Of a stretch of DNA of 64,000 nt, positions 1 through 8,662 are shown piece after piece. The DNA lies in NCBI RefSeq assembly GCF_000017565.1, contig NC_009719.1, forward strand, positions 2,525,001 through 2,589,000, written 5' to 3'. The notes under the pieces are model-generated. The model ran no database searches. It was not told where the DNA came from and saw only the letters and a list, made by a program, of their open reading frames with translations. Numbering within the stretch: position 1 is the first letter of the stretch; each line of letters begins with the position of its first letter. Made by a program: the position numbers and the translations under genes. Source of the DNA: Parvibaculum lavamentivorans DS-1. GTDB taxonomy: Bacteria; Pseudomonadota; Alphaproteobacteria; Parvibaculales; Parvibaculaceae.

Positions 1-179
1 CATGCAGCGCGGCGGTGCAACTTGGACTTGATGACTTCAATGGATGCATCCAGAGGAGCGGCAACCACGACCGACGAATCTGGCTCGACGGCAATTTCCA
101 GCGTTCTACGGCTCCGCCGGGTGACCGAAAAACCGATCACATGATCGCCATACCGAATTTCATGCCGCTCTGCCTTCAT
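1..179 (-). CDS. YgjP/SprT-like M48-type metallopeptidase, N-terminal fragment (cut by window edge)
   Basis: Reading leftward from an ATG at 179, which overlaps the hsdR stop by four bases (ATGA), there is an open frame to base 1, about 59 codons. It begins MKAERHEIRYGDHVIGFSV and continues with RRSRRTLEIAVEPD and a VVVAAP stretch. This is the characteristic N-terminus of YgjP-type (DUF45) metal-dependent proteins, which often sit at the 3-prime end of type I restriction operons. The HExxH zinc motif would lie beyond the window, so catalytic competence cannot be judged. The overlap with hsdR implies translational coupling as the last visible member of the operon. The family call rests on a short segment. 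Confidence 0.6.
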   Translation of the reverse strand, partial: MKAERHEIRYGDHVIGFSVTRRSRRTLEIAVEPDSSVVVAAPLDASIEVIKSKLHRRAA

Positions 180-3100
180 CCAGGAAACCGCGCCTTTGCG
201 AGGTTCATAATACGACTTTCGAGGTCATCGAGAGTTCCGACGGAAAGGTTGATCCCCTTCTCATCGCGGACAACATCGAAGAAATAATCGTCGATCGCAT
301 TGCGTATCTTGTTCTGGGCCAGGTCATTGGACCAGACATCGACGATGTGGTGCTCCTTGATGATATCGATGATTGCAAGGGCGATGCCGGCCACTTCATC
401 TTCCTCCATCGCACGGCCATCGGCGAATATCATGGTTCCCTCAAGGACACCGAAGAACGCCTGCCCATCGTCGTTGCCCTTGATCACCTCCGGAACCGTG
501 CGTCCGCGATATTTGCGGGCAATCTTGCTTGAAAGATCGACCACACTAGCGAGATACTCGCGCTCCGATATTCGCCTCGCCCGATAGTCCCGAATGGTTT
601 CTTCCAGGAGTTCCGAGAACCGCATGTAGAAGGTCGGGTCTTCCTCCATCTTTTCGGTGATAACCCGGCGAGTGGCGCTCGCAATCCGATCAGCCCTCGA
701 CGCCTCGGATACACCCTTATCGTCGACAACAGCCTTTAGTGCGTCGGGATCGTTGATATTGACCATTTCGATGATGGTCTCTGCCGGCATGGCGACGACA
801 TGATCGTCGAGGAGCTTCTGTATCTTCGGCTCGAATTCGGTGACGTCGACTGTCTCCTGATAGCGCAGCTGGACCGACCGCCGCAATTCCGTGAACTGCC
901 TCCAGTCCCGCTTCATGGTCTCGACCCTGGCTTCGTCGAAGACGTCGAAAAGCTTGTCCGATGACAGCGACATGTGAAGACACCGGCTGAAGGCACGCAA
1001 CCTTTCGTAAAACTCGTTCCTGATAGCTTCGTCACCGAGGAACTGCTCGAATTGCTCCATATCCTTCTTGTTTCTCACCGACTTGAACAAGTCCCAGAGC
1101 CGGTCATGCACGTGCGGAAGCTTGCGGATCTGTTCGCGGACGTCATGAACGGCACCAATGAGATCGGCGTCTTCATATCCCTCGAAGGCGCTATAGGTCG
1201 TCAGCGCAGCATCGAGTTCGCCTAGCAGGCCCTCATAGTCGATGATGAATCCGAATTCCTTCTCAGTCCCATCCTCTTCATAGAGCCGGTTAACACGCGC
1301 TATAGCCTGCAGGAGGTTATGCTCGCGAAGCGTCTTGCAGACATAGAGTACTGTGTTGCGAGGTGCATCGAAGCCGGTGAGGAGCTTCGACACAACTATC
1401 AGGATTTCCGGATCCCCGGATCCTTTGAAGGCTTCGGTAATCTGCCTGTTATACTCGTCCTCGTTCCTGTAGCGCGCCATCATGCGTGTCCAGAACGCAC
1501 GAACGATATCCTTCGACTCGCGATCCACCTCCTCGTTGCCTTCGTTTTCATCAGGCGCCGAGATAATGATTTCGCTCGTCACATGGCCGATTTCGTCCAG
1601 CACTTCCTTGAAGCGAACGGCGGCCGCCTTTGAGGGAGCAACGAGCTGCGCCTTGAACCCGGTGCCCTGCCAGTGCTGACGGTAGTGCTCTGAAATGTCG
1701 AAAGCCTTGGCCCGGATCGCCTGGCCGGTCTTCGACAGCGCGTCGGTGCGAGAGAATTTGCGCTTTAGATCGGCCTTTTGACTCTTGCTGAGGCCCTCGC
1801 TGATCTTTTCGAACCAGCGATCAATCACACCCGCATTCACCTGCTGCTCGACAAGCCGCCCTTCATAGAGCAGAGGCACAACCGCACGGTCTGCCACAGC
1901 TTCGTCGATCGGATACTTGTGAATCAGACCGCCAAAGGTCGCGAGAGTGTTCTTTTCCTTCTTCAGCAACGGCGTGCCGGTGAAGCCGATATAGCAAGCC
2001 TTGGGCAACAGGCGGCGCATCTTCGTGGCGAACTGGCTATGGCCACCGTAGCGGCCGGTTTGAGACCTGTGGCTCTCGTCAACCAGCACGAAGATATTGC
2101 TATCCTCATCGACTTCCGCGGCATTCTTTGCCGCGCTGTCGAACTTGTTGATGATCGTCGTGACGAGGGCCGTCTTGTTGTGGATGTGTTCGACGAGATC
2201 ACTCCCGCTCGTCGCGCGGATCGGCTTCATGTCGCACGACTTGAACGTGTCCTTGATCTGCTTGTCCAGATCTTCGCGGTCCGTGACGATGATGATCCGC
2301 GGGTTCGGTATCGCCTTGTCGAGTGCCAGCGCCCGGCCGAGCATGACCATCGTCAACGACTTGCCGGATCCCTGGGTATGCCATATCACGCCCCCCTTTC
2401 GCCGGCCGCCAATGTCATAGTGACGAATGCGCTCCACCGTCTCCCGGATGCCGAAGAATTGCTGGTGACGGGCAATTTTTCGCACGCCTCCGTCAAACAC
2501 AGTGAACCGGCGCACCAGATCGAGCAGCCGCTCCGGTCGGCACAGGGCATGGATCGCCCTGTCCTGCGCTGTTATCGCACGAGGTCCTTCGGCCGCCATG
2601 GCTTCGAAGAATGCACGGGCATCGGAAAAATCTCCGGAAAAGATCGCATCCGCCTCTTCCCGCGACAGGGGGCGGTTTGCTTGTTTGGCAATATCTTCGT
2701 CCCTGTCTTCATCGTCGCGCCACGTCTGCCAATACTGCTGGGTAGCGCCGACAGTCGCATAGCGCGCCTCCGCTCGATTCATCACCATCAAAAGCTGGGC
2801 GAAATGAAACAGTTGCGGGATGTTGTCTTCGTTCTGATAGCCGATCAACTGGCTTTTGGCTTTCTTCAGGCTTTCGGTCGATCGCTTGTTTTCGACAACG
2901 AGAAAGGGAATGCCATTCACATAGCCAACAATGTCGCACCGCTTCGTTTGCGTGCTGGCCGTTCGCTCGACGGCAAGTTCGGCGGTGACGTGAAAGATAT
3001 TGTTTGACGGCGTATCCCAGTCGATGAACCGGAAAGAGTAGGACTTCGAGTCGCCTTGAATTGTCTTGGTGATGGTCGTCCCAAGAACAAGCGTGTCGTA

Positions 3101-3391
3101 AATGTCCTGGTTGGTACCGCGAAGACCCTTCTGTCTATCAGGCGTAGGCTTAAGCCGCCGAATGGCTTCATGTGCATCCTCGAGATCGAAGGGATACTCC
3201 CGGCCGCGATGGGTGAAGCTATTTATCTTCAGCAGCTGATCCGCAAGAACATCGTCCAGCACCACATTGCGCAAGCGGCCACCCCGCAAGCGTGCAGCGT
3301 CCGCCTGAGACAATGGCCTGAATCCCAGTGCTACCAGCATTTGAAGAGCCGGAATCTGGGACTGATACTTCTCGGCAGCGTTGAAGGTCAT
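176..3391 (-). CDS. hsdR: Type I restriction endonuclease R subunit
   Basis: ATP-dependent translocase/endonuclease subunit of a type I restriction-modification complex, 1071 aa. The N-terminal nuclease core shows PFLVVENKR, the E-x-K part of the PD-ExK site. The superfamily 2 motor follows with Walker A (TQGSGKSL), the DEAD-type box DESHRSQ, and motif III GFTGTPL. I start it at the ATG at 3391 (MTFNAAEKYQ), which overlaps the stop of the upstream HAD gene by four bases; an open frame extends further upstream but has no family resemblance. Its stop overlaps the next ATG, so this is the sixth gene of a seven-gene coupled run. Length is normal for the family and no disabling change is visible. 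Confidence 0.93.
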   Translation of the reverse strand: MTFNAAEKYQSQIPALQMLVALGFRPLSQADAARLRGGRLRNVVLDDVLADQLLKINSFTHRGREYPFDLEDAHEAIRRLKPTPDRQKGLRGTNQDIYDTLVLGTTITKTIQGDSKSYSFRFIDWDTPSNNIFHVTAELAVERTASTQTKRCDIVGYVNGIPFLVVENKRSTESLKKAKSQLIGYQNEDNIPQLFHFAQLLMVMNRAEARYATVGATQQYWQTWRDDEDRDEDIAKQANRPLSREEADAIFSGDFSDARAFFEAMAAEGPRAITAQDRAIHALCRPERLLDLVRRFTVFDGGVRKIARHQQFFGIRETVERIRHYDIGGRRKGGVIWHTQGSGKSLTMVMLGRALALDKAIPNPRIIIVTDREDLDKQIKDTFKSCDMKPIRATSGSDLVEHIHNKTALVTTIINKFDSAAKNAAEVDEDSNIFVLVDESHRSQTGRYGGHSQFATKMRRLLPKACYIGFTGTPLLKKEKNTLATFGGLIHKYPIDEAVADRAVVPLLYEGRLVEQQVNAGVIDRWFEKISEGLSKSQKADLKRKFSRTDALSKTGQAIRAKAFDISEHYRQHWQGTGFKAQLVAPSKAAAVRFKEVLDEIGHVTSEIIISAPDENEGNEEVDRESKDIVRAFWTRMMARYRNEDEYNRQITEAFKGSGDPEILIVVSKLLTGFDAPRNTVLYVCKTLREHNLLQAIARVNRLYEEDGTEKEFGFIIDYEGLLGELDAALTTYSAFEGYEDADLIGAVHDVREQIRKLPHVHDRLWDLFKSVRNKKDMEQFEQFLGDEAIRNEFYERLRAFSRCLHMSLSSDKLFDVFDEARVETMKRDWRQFTELRRSVQLRYQETVDVTEFEPKIQKLLDDHVVAMPAETIIEMVNINDPDALKAVVDDKGVSEASRADRIASATRRVITEKMEEDPTFYMRFSELLEETIRDYRARRISEREYLASVVDLSSKIARKYRGRTVPEVIKGNDDGQAFFGVLEGTMIFADGRAMEEDEVAGIALAIIDIIKEHHIVDVWSNDLAQNKIRNAIDDYFFDVVRDEKGINLSVGTLDDLESRIMNLAKARFPG

Positions 3392-4236
3392 TGCAGGCCT
3401 TCCGAAAACAGTCCGGACAGCGCCGCGCGTGTGGCGACAGCGTTGATGCTCGCTTTGATGACGTGGTCGAGTTCGCTGCCGTCCGTGTAGATCGCGGGCA
3501 CGGCGCAGTGCACCCGGCCATCCTTGATGTAGTTGTCGGCCTTGCCGCGAGCGCCCTTGGTGTGGGGTTTGAACACCGCGACCGAAAGGCCGCCTTGTTC
3601 CTTCACGAGTCGAAAGCACGGAATGTCGGTCGAGCCGTCGCCGATGAACACCATGTTCTCGAAGGGCACGGGTCGATCACGCTTCTCGACGAACTGGTTG
3701 ACCTTGCTGTTGTCGCTCAGGTCGAAAGCGCCCTTGTTGATGCGGAACAGATACTGCGTCTTGGTCGTGTAGTTGACCGCAAGGGCCGGCCACGCGGCGA
3801 CGCCGTTCTGATCGAACATGAACTTCGACGCATAGACTTGGGCGAACCTGGAGGCGATGGGCGTACCAGCGAAGATCTCGGCATTCCCCGACGAGACGAG
3901 ATAGTGCGTGACGCGGACACCCTGCGCCTTTCCATAGCCTGTGATGCGGTCGAACCAGTCCTCGACCCCCTCGAACAACTGGATCGCCTTGCCCCGCGCC
4001 TTGAAATCGTCGCGCCTCACCGGAACGCCGGCGGCGGCGGCCTTGCGCAGCATCAGGTTCATGTAGACGAGCACTTCGTCGGCCTGATGCTGCTTGGTGA
4101 GGCGCTTCACCTCGGCCCAAAAATCCTTCGGCTTCATGCCGATGTCGGGCAGGAACTGGTGCTCCTGCATGTTGCCGTCCGCCAGCGTGCCGTCGAAGTC
4201 GTAGGCGATCGCCATCTCGATGTGTTTTCTGGCCAT
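3388..4236 (-). CDS. HAD-superfamily hydrolase embedded in a type I restriction operon
   Basis: A 282-aa protein of the haloacid dehalogenase superfamily. Motif I is AYDFDGTLADG near the N-terminus (nucleophile and acid/base aspartates), motif II is a serine within LVSSGN, and motif IV is IGDGSTD near residue 205. All key phosphatase residues are therefore present, and the inserted helical cap between motifs I and II is large. The start at 4236 has a good ribosome site (AAGGAG) nine bases upstream and lies 11 bases beyond the hsdS stop. It ends in a four-base overlap with hsdR. A phosphatase in this position is not part of the canonical HsdRMS complex. Its substrate is unknown; a nucleotide or phosphorylated signal is a guess only. 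Confidence 0.8.
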   Translation of the reverse strand: MARKHIEMAIAYDFDGTLADGNMQEHQFLPDIGMKPKDFWAEVKRLTKQHQADEVLVYMNLMLRKAAAAGVPVRRDDFKARGKAIQLFEGVEDWFDRITGYGKAQGVRVTHYLVSSGNAEIFAGTPIASRFAQVYASKFMFDQNGVAAWPALAVNYTTKTQYLFRINKGAFDLSDNSKVNQFVEKRDRPVPFENMVFIGDGSTDIPCFRLVKEQGGLSVAVFKPHTKGARGKADNYIKDGRVHCAVPAIYTDGSELDHVIKASINAVATRAALSGLFSEGLQ

Positions 4237-4247
4237 GCGCTTCTCCT

Positions 4248-5426
4248 TCAGACAGCGACGCGCCATTCGCCCGTCAGCAGCTTCTGCATCAGGCCGCGTT
4301 TCTGGCGGGTGAGGGTTTCGATTTCGGTCTCCAGTAGACCGATCTCTTGCTTTGCGGTCGTCAGGGTCGATGCGATGGCCGATTGTTCGTCGGCAGGGGG
4401 AACCGGCACCTTGCAGCCGAAGAAATCCTCCGGGTTCAGGTTCAGGAGGCCATCGTTCCGGACGCCGGAATTGATCAGGCGCGACAGTTGGTGGTTCAGA
4501 GCACCGGCCGCAAACAGGTGGGCGAAGAACTCGCGGCTCAGGTCCGCCTTGAGCGCAAAGCAGAAATAGACGAACGGCACCAGCGCAGTCGGACGATCCA
4601 AGGGGAAAATGCAGCCATAAGGCGCCGTGAGAGAGTTGCCCTTGTTGTAAGCAAATTCGCCCTCATGCAGAACGATGTAGCGATCAACGCTGCTGCCAGC
4701 CATATCACGGCTGAATTTTTCGGATTGCAGACGAAAACCGGACTTTGCCGAAATGGTCATGACCGGATGATCGCCGCCGCCGTTCTGGCGACGCACACGG
4801 GTCGAGATGGCCGAAAGTGGGCGCTGCTTCCACCTGTCGGGGAAAGCTCCGCCAATGCCGAGCAGCTTTTGCGTCAGTCCTGTCAGGCGGTCACGCTTCG
4901 CCGCCCGCAGCGCCTCCAGCTTCTCGATGGCCTCGTCCCATGTCCGCAGGATTTCGGCGATCTTGCATTGTTCGGGGAGTGGGGGAACTGGAACCCTGAA
5001 TGGAGTAATCTTCTCAAGGCTGAGATTGGCCTGCGCGTTTTGCGTTGCCAAAGAGGATAGTCCGTCCTTGCAGTGCCTTAGGATTTGAAAGAGCCATTCT
5101 GCATCAGCCCCATTCCTGGGGATGACTGCAACAACACTGTCAGGGCACGCGGCATCGAATGTAGAAATAGCCACGTCACCGACGTTGGCTGCGATTGACA
5201 TGAATATCGTTCCTCGAGGGAAGAGCCGGCTGACCGCAAGCCCTTGTGCGTTCAGTGTCTGGTCCCAACCGACGATGAAGCGTCCGGCGCGAGCAATGTC
5301 ACCTGTTTGCAGAAAGGGAATGTCACCGCCGAAATATCGGGGGTCGTTGCGCGGACGCGCAGAGAACTTACCTCGCTCAACGGAAGCAATCTCGGAAATT
5401 GGGAGCTTGGCGAACAGCCTATTCAT
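4248..5426 (-). CDS. hsdS: Type I restriction-modification specificity subunit S
   Basis: Target-recognition subunit, 392 aa, the usual size for a protein with two target-recognition domains. The first domain runs to about residue 160 and ends in PLPEQCKIAEILRTWDEAIE, the typical central conserved repeat. The second domain ends in PPADEQSAIAS, followed by a coiled-coil helix (LETEIETLTRQKRGLMQKLL). The start chosen is the ATG at 5426, which overlaps the rhuM stop by eight bases and has an AAGAAGGGGG ribosome site. HsdS pairs with HsdM to methylate and with HsdR to cut. It is separated from hsdM by the rhuM-like gene. A second, half-length S protein lies at the front of the operon. Confidence 0.92.
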   Translation of the reverse strand: MNRLFAKLPISEIASVERGKFSARPRNDPRYFGGDIPFLQTGDIARAGRFIVGWDQTLNAQGLAVSRLFPRGTIFMSIAANVGDVAISTFDAACPDSVVAVIPRNGADAEWLFQILRHCKDGLSSLATQNAQANLSLEKITPFRVPVPPLPEQCKIAEILRTWDEAIEKLEALRAAKRDRLTGLTQKLLGIGGAFPDRWKQRPLSAISTRVRRQNGGGDHPVMTISAKSGFRLQSEKFSRDMAGSSVDRYIVLHEGEFAYNKGNSLTAPYGCIFPLDRPTALVPFVYFCFALKADLSREFFAHLFAAGALNHQLSRLINSGVRNDGLLNLNPEDFFGCKVPVPPADEQSAIASTLTTAKQEIGLLETEIETLTRQKRGLMQKLLTGEWRVAV

Positions 5427-6435
5427 TTGCCGCCCCCTTCTTTCGATCCTTGGCAGCCTTCTCCATCTCCTCCAGCTGAGCGATATCGGCCTCATCCGCC
5501 GCCAGCGCCTCGGCAGCGCGGCGCTTGGCGTCGAACACCTCGAAGCGCTCTACGGCCAGCTTCTGGGCCACGTCCATCCGCAGCCGGCCGGCATGGGTCA
5601 GCACGTCGCGTTCGTTGAAGGACAGGAAGGCGTCGAGCTTGTCGGCCCATTCGGCCATGGCGACCGGGCGGCGGCGCCTTGCCTGGTCTTCCGCGTAGTC
5701 GAGGTACATCACGACGATGCGGTTGAGCTCCTCGACCTCCTCGGCTTTCAGGTAGTTCTTGGCGGTGCCGACGTCGCCCTTGCGAACGATCGAGCCTTTC
5801 CAGCTGGTCAGGCCCATGTTGGGGGCGCTCGGATCGCTGCGGTTTTCGATCAGCTCGGCGGCCGTCTGGCCCGTGACTGCCCAGAGCATCTTGTTCTGCA
5901 CCTTCTTGAAGAAGGCCTGCGCCTGCTCGGACGTCTTGTCGTAGTCGATGGCGGTCGTGTAGAGGTCTCGGACCTTCTGGTAGAAGCGCTTCTCCGAGGC
6001 GCGGATGTCCCGGATGCGGGCAAGCCACTCGTCGAAGTAGTCCCATTGCTCGGCCTGCTTCAGCCGCGCATCGTCCATGGCGAAGCCCTTGACTAGGTAC
6101 TCGCGCAAGACGGTGGTGGCCCACCGGCGGAACTGGGTGCCCCTCGGGGAGCGGACGCGATAGCCCACCGCCAGAATGGCGTCCAGATTATAGACCTTCG
6201 TGCGGTAGGCCTTGCCGTCCGACGCAGTTGTCAAGGATTCCTTGACAACTGATTCCGCCGCCAGCTCCCCCTCGGACAGGATGTTGTTGATGTGCAGGCT
6301 GACGTTCTGCTTGGAGGTGTCGAACAGCTCCGCCATCTCCAACTGGGTCAGCCAGACCGTCCCGTCGATGGCCCGCAGGCCGATGGTCGCGGCACCATCG
6401 TCGGTGTTGTAAAGGATCAGTTCGCCCTCAGACAT
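5419..6435 (-). CDS. RhuM-family (virulence protein RhuM-like) protein in the restriction operon
   Basis: A 338-aa protein with the RhuM family layout. The N-terminal half carries WLTQLEMAELF followed by a helix-turn-helix-like stretch and the conserved segment YNLDAILAVGYRVRS with RGTQFRRWAT. The C-terminal half is helical and charged, ending in an AEALAADEADIAQLEEMEK-type coiled coil. RhuM was named from Salmonella, but homologues are common passengers in type I restriction loci of unrelated bacteria; their biochemical role is not established. The ATG at 6435 overlaps the hsdM stop by eight bases, so translation is likely coupled. The ANT/BRO-like N-terminus suggests DNA or protein contact, which is inference. 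Confidence 0.82.
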   Translation of the reverse strand: MSEGELILYNTDDGAATIGLRAIDGTVWLTQLEMAELFDTSKQNVSLHINNILSEGELAAESVVKESLTTASDGKAYRTKVYNLDAILAVGYRVRSPRGTQFRRWATTVLREYLVKGFAMDDARLKQAEQWDYFDEWLARIRDIRASEKRFYQKVRDLYTTAIDYDKTSEQAQAFFKKVQNKMLWAVTGQTAAELIENRSDPSAPNMGLTSWKGSIVRKGDVGTAKNYLKAEEVEELNRIVVMYLDYAEDQARRRRPVAMAEWADKLDAFLSFNERDVLTHAGRLRMDVAQKLAVERFEVFDAKRRAAEALAADEADIAQLEEMEKAAKDRKKGAANE

Positions 6436-7945
6436 CAACACCCAGCTCCTTCAAGTAGCCAGCCATCTTGCCGCGTACCTCGGCCAGCTCAGCCTCGATG
6501 GTGTTGATCTGCTTCTGCAGGGCGGCGACGTCGATTTCCTCCTCCGGCTCGAAGGTGTCGACATAGCGGGGGATGTTGAGGTTGAAGTCGTTCTCGGCGA
6601 TCTCCTCGGGGCTGGCGCGGTGGGAGTATTTCGGAGTTTCGGCCCGCGAGGCGTATGCCTCCAGCACCCTGGCGATGTGCGCCTCATCCATCACGTTCTG
6701 GGTTTTGCCGGGCGTGAATTCCTTGCTGGCATCGATGAACAGCACATCGCGGCGGTCCTCGTTCGCGCCGCCCTGTTCGCGGGAGCGGTCGAAGACCAGA
6801 ATGGCCACCGGAATGCCCGTGGTCGTGAACAGGTTCGCGGGCAGCCCCACCACCGCGTCGAGCAGGTTCTCCTCGATCAGCGCCTGGCGGATACGCCCCT
6901 CGGCTCCTCCCCGGAACAGAACGCCATGCGGTACAATCACCGCGACACGGCCGCTCTGCCGCTTGGCGATCTCAATCATGTGGGTGATGAAGCCGTAGTC
7001 ACCCTTGGACTTCGGCGGGATCCCGCGCCAGAAGCGCTTGAACTGGTCGGTGTCCGCGTTCTCCGCCCCCCACTTGTCGAGGCTGAACGGGGGATTGGCC
7101 ACCACTACGTCGAACTTCATCAGGTGATCGCCCTCGACCAGCGCGGGGCTGTTGAGTGTGTCACACCACTCGATGCGCGCGGCGTCCTTGGCGTGGAGAA
7201 ACATGTTCATCCGCGCCAGCGCCCAGGTGGCACCGTTCACTTCCTGGCCGTAGAGGGCGAAGTTCTCGGATCCGACCTCCTCCGCCGCCCGGATCAGCAG
7301 CGATCCGGAGCCGCAAGCCGGGTCGCAGATCGTGTCGCCCGGCTTGGGGGCTGCCAGCTTCGCCAGCAGGCGGGAGATAGCGGAGGGCGTGTAGAACTCG
7401 CCGGCCTTCTTGCCTGCGTCCGAGGCAAAGCGTGAGATCAGATAGATGTAACACTCGCCGATAATGTCCTCGGTCACCCGGCTGGGGCGCAGGTCCAGCG
7501 CCGGCTTCGCGAAATCCTCGAGCATGTTCTTCAGGCGCCGGTTGCGATCCTTCACCCGCCCGAGATTGGCTTCCGAATTGAAGTCGATATTGCGGAACAC
7601 GCCTTCGAGCTTGGCCCGGTTCGCGTCTTCTATCTTCTCGAGCGCTATGTTGATCAGTTCGCCAATATTCGCTTCGGTACGCTGAGCATGGAGGTCATAG
7701 AAGCTGGTGCCTTCGGGGAGAATGAAGCGCTCGCGTTCCAGGCGCCGGCGGATACGAGCTTCGTCCTCTCCAAACTGCTTGCGGTAGACCTCCACATGAT
7801 CGTTCCAGAGATCGCTGATATACTTCAGGAACAGCATGACAAGGATGTAGTCCTTGTACTGACCGGCATCGACAACGCCACGGAACGTATCGCACGCCGC
7901 CCACGCCGTCTGGTTGACTTGCTGCTGCGTCAGTTGATCGGTCAT
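6428..7945 (-). CDS. hsdM: Type I DNA methyltransferase subunit M
   Basis: N6-adenine DNA methyltransferase subunit, 505 aa, using S-adenosylmethionine. The N-terminal HsdM helical domain includes GQYKDYILVMLFLKYISD. The cofactor motif I is DPACGSGSLL, and the catalytic motif IV is NPPF (in VVANPPFSL). The region GEFYTP just ahead of motif I is typical. The start at 7945 (MTDQLTQQQ) overlaps the stop of the half-S gene by four bases and has a GGAAA ribosome site; a longer open frame upstream is not supported. It would methylate the host sites specified by HsdS and protect them from HsdR. No residue loss was seen. Confidence 0.94.
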   Translation of the reverse strand: MTDQLTQQQVNQTAWAACDTFRGVVDAGQYKDYILVMLFLKYISDLWNDHVEVYRKQFGEDEARIRRRLERERFILPEGTSFYDLHAQRTEANIGELINIALEKIEDANRAKLEGVFRNIDFNSEANLGRVKDRNRRLKNMLEDFAKPALDLRPSRVTEDIIGECYIYLISRFASDAGKKAGEFYTPSAISRLLAKLAAPKPGDTICDPACGSGSLLIRAAEEVGSENFALYGQEVNGATWALARMNMFLHAKDAARIEWCDTLNSPALVEGDHLMKFDVVVANPPFSLDKWGAENADTDQFKRFWRGIPPKSKGDYGFITHMIEIAKRQSGRVAVIVPHGVLFRGGAEGRIRQALIEENLLDAVVGLPANLFTTTGIPVAILVFDRSREQGGANEDRRDVLFIDASKEFTPGKTQNVMDEAHIARVLEAYASRAETPKYSHRASPEEIAENDFNLNIPRYVDTFEPEEEIDVAALQKQINTIEAELAEVRGKMAGYLKELGVDV

Positions 7946-8547
7946 TTGCGTTTCCTTTCCGGCTCGATGGTCCGGCATATTCGTTGGGCGTGTTGGGCGA
8001 GAAGCAGGCGGCTCAATTGTCGTTTTTTTTCAGCGAGAACCAGAGCCAATTGGTTCTCGCGTTCGGCAAGCGCATCGACGGCGACAATTCTGCGCTGTGC
8101 CTCAAGATCAGGGACGTCGATGTCGAGATCGTCGAGACAGGATTTCGGCACCATGCGGATGTTCGTACCGCGGGCTCCCTCGTCGAAGTGACGCTGTGCA
8201 GACGGCTGATTGATCGCCCAGGCAAGGTACTCGGGCAATACCGCATCCCGCTTGGGCCTCAAGATCAGAAGTGGTTGGAGAGCGAGCGCAGGCTCGATGA
8301 AACACCCGTCAAGGGCGGCAGCGGTGTTGCGATCGCCGCGAGAGCGGAAGACCACATCTCCGGCCGAAACCATATAGCGCTCTGCAACATCCCCCAGATC
8401 GACCCGGATCAGCTCGTCGGGGTGTGCCAGCCCATCCGCCGAAACATCTCGAAGCTGGATTGCAGCCATGCCCCTATCCCCCGCGGGCTCCAGGCGCGCC
8501 CGCGCTGTATATCCAGGGAAAATCGAGCATACTTCCGTCAGGCGCAT
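7942..8547 (-). CDS. Half-size type I specificity-like protein (single target-recognition domain)
   Basis: A 201-aa protein that resembles one half of an HsdS: an N-terminal segment (SIFPGYTARARLEP, IQLRDVS), a central GTNIRMVPKSCLDDL anchor, and a C-terminal conserved helix (DLEAQRRIVAVDALAEREN plus KKRQLSRLLL) of the kind that mediates S-subunit dimerisation and HsdM contact. It opens the operon and overlaps hsdM by ATGA. A full hsdS is also present downstream. It could be a second specificity module acting as a homodimer, or a regulator or assembly factor for HsdM; half-S proteins are known to form functional dimers in some type I systems. It is not a truncated remnant by appearance, since both conserved blocks are intact. 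Confidence 0.75.
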   Translation of the reverse strand: MRLTEVCSIFPGYTARARLEPAGDRGMAAIQLRDVSADGLAHPDELIRVDLGDVAERYMVSAGDVVFRSRGDRNTAAALDGCFIEPALALQPLLILRPKRDAVLPEYLAWAINQPSAQRHFDEGARGTNIRMVPKSCLDDLDIDVPDLEAQRRIVAVDALAERENQLALVLAEKKRQLSRLLLAQHAQRICRTIEPERKRK

Positions 8548-8556
8548 TGCATTTCT

Positions 8557-8631
8557 CTGTAAGTACTCCTACAGGAAACTGCATGGCGTCATATCTGTCA
8601 ATACGGGTTTTTGCTGTAGATGTTTCTACAG
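8557..8631 (-). promoter_or_regulatory. Paired palindromic operators around the restriction-operon promoter
   Basis: Two 18-bp palindromes of the form CTGTA-N8-TACAG lie at 8557-8574 and 8614-8631, centres 57 bp apart. Between them on the minus strand is a perfect TTGACA (8601-8596). Seventeen bases further downstream the -10 position falls at the inner edge of the operator nearer the gene, where only a weak -10 (TTTCCT) is seen. The first gene starts at 8547, ten bases past the proximal operator. This is a typical layout for repression by a dimeric regulator that binds both sites. No regulator gene of the controller-protein type is visible in the operon. Confidence 0.6.
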
Positions 8632-8662
8632 AGTACCTAGGACAGTTTAGTATGCGCCATGG

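Noticed and set aside
1778-3007. 409-codon plus-strand frame inside hsdR
   Set aside because: It is antisense to well-conserved helicase motifs of hsdR and has no recognisable domain; high GC makes such shadow frames common.
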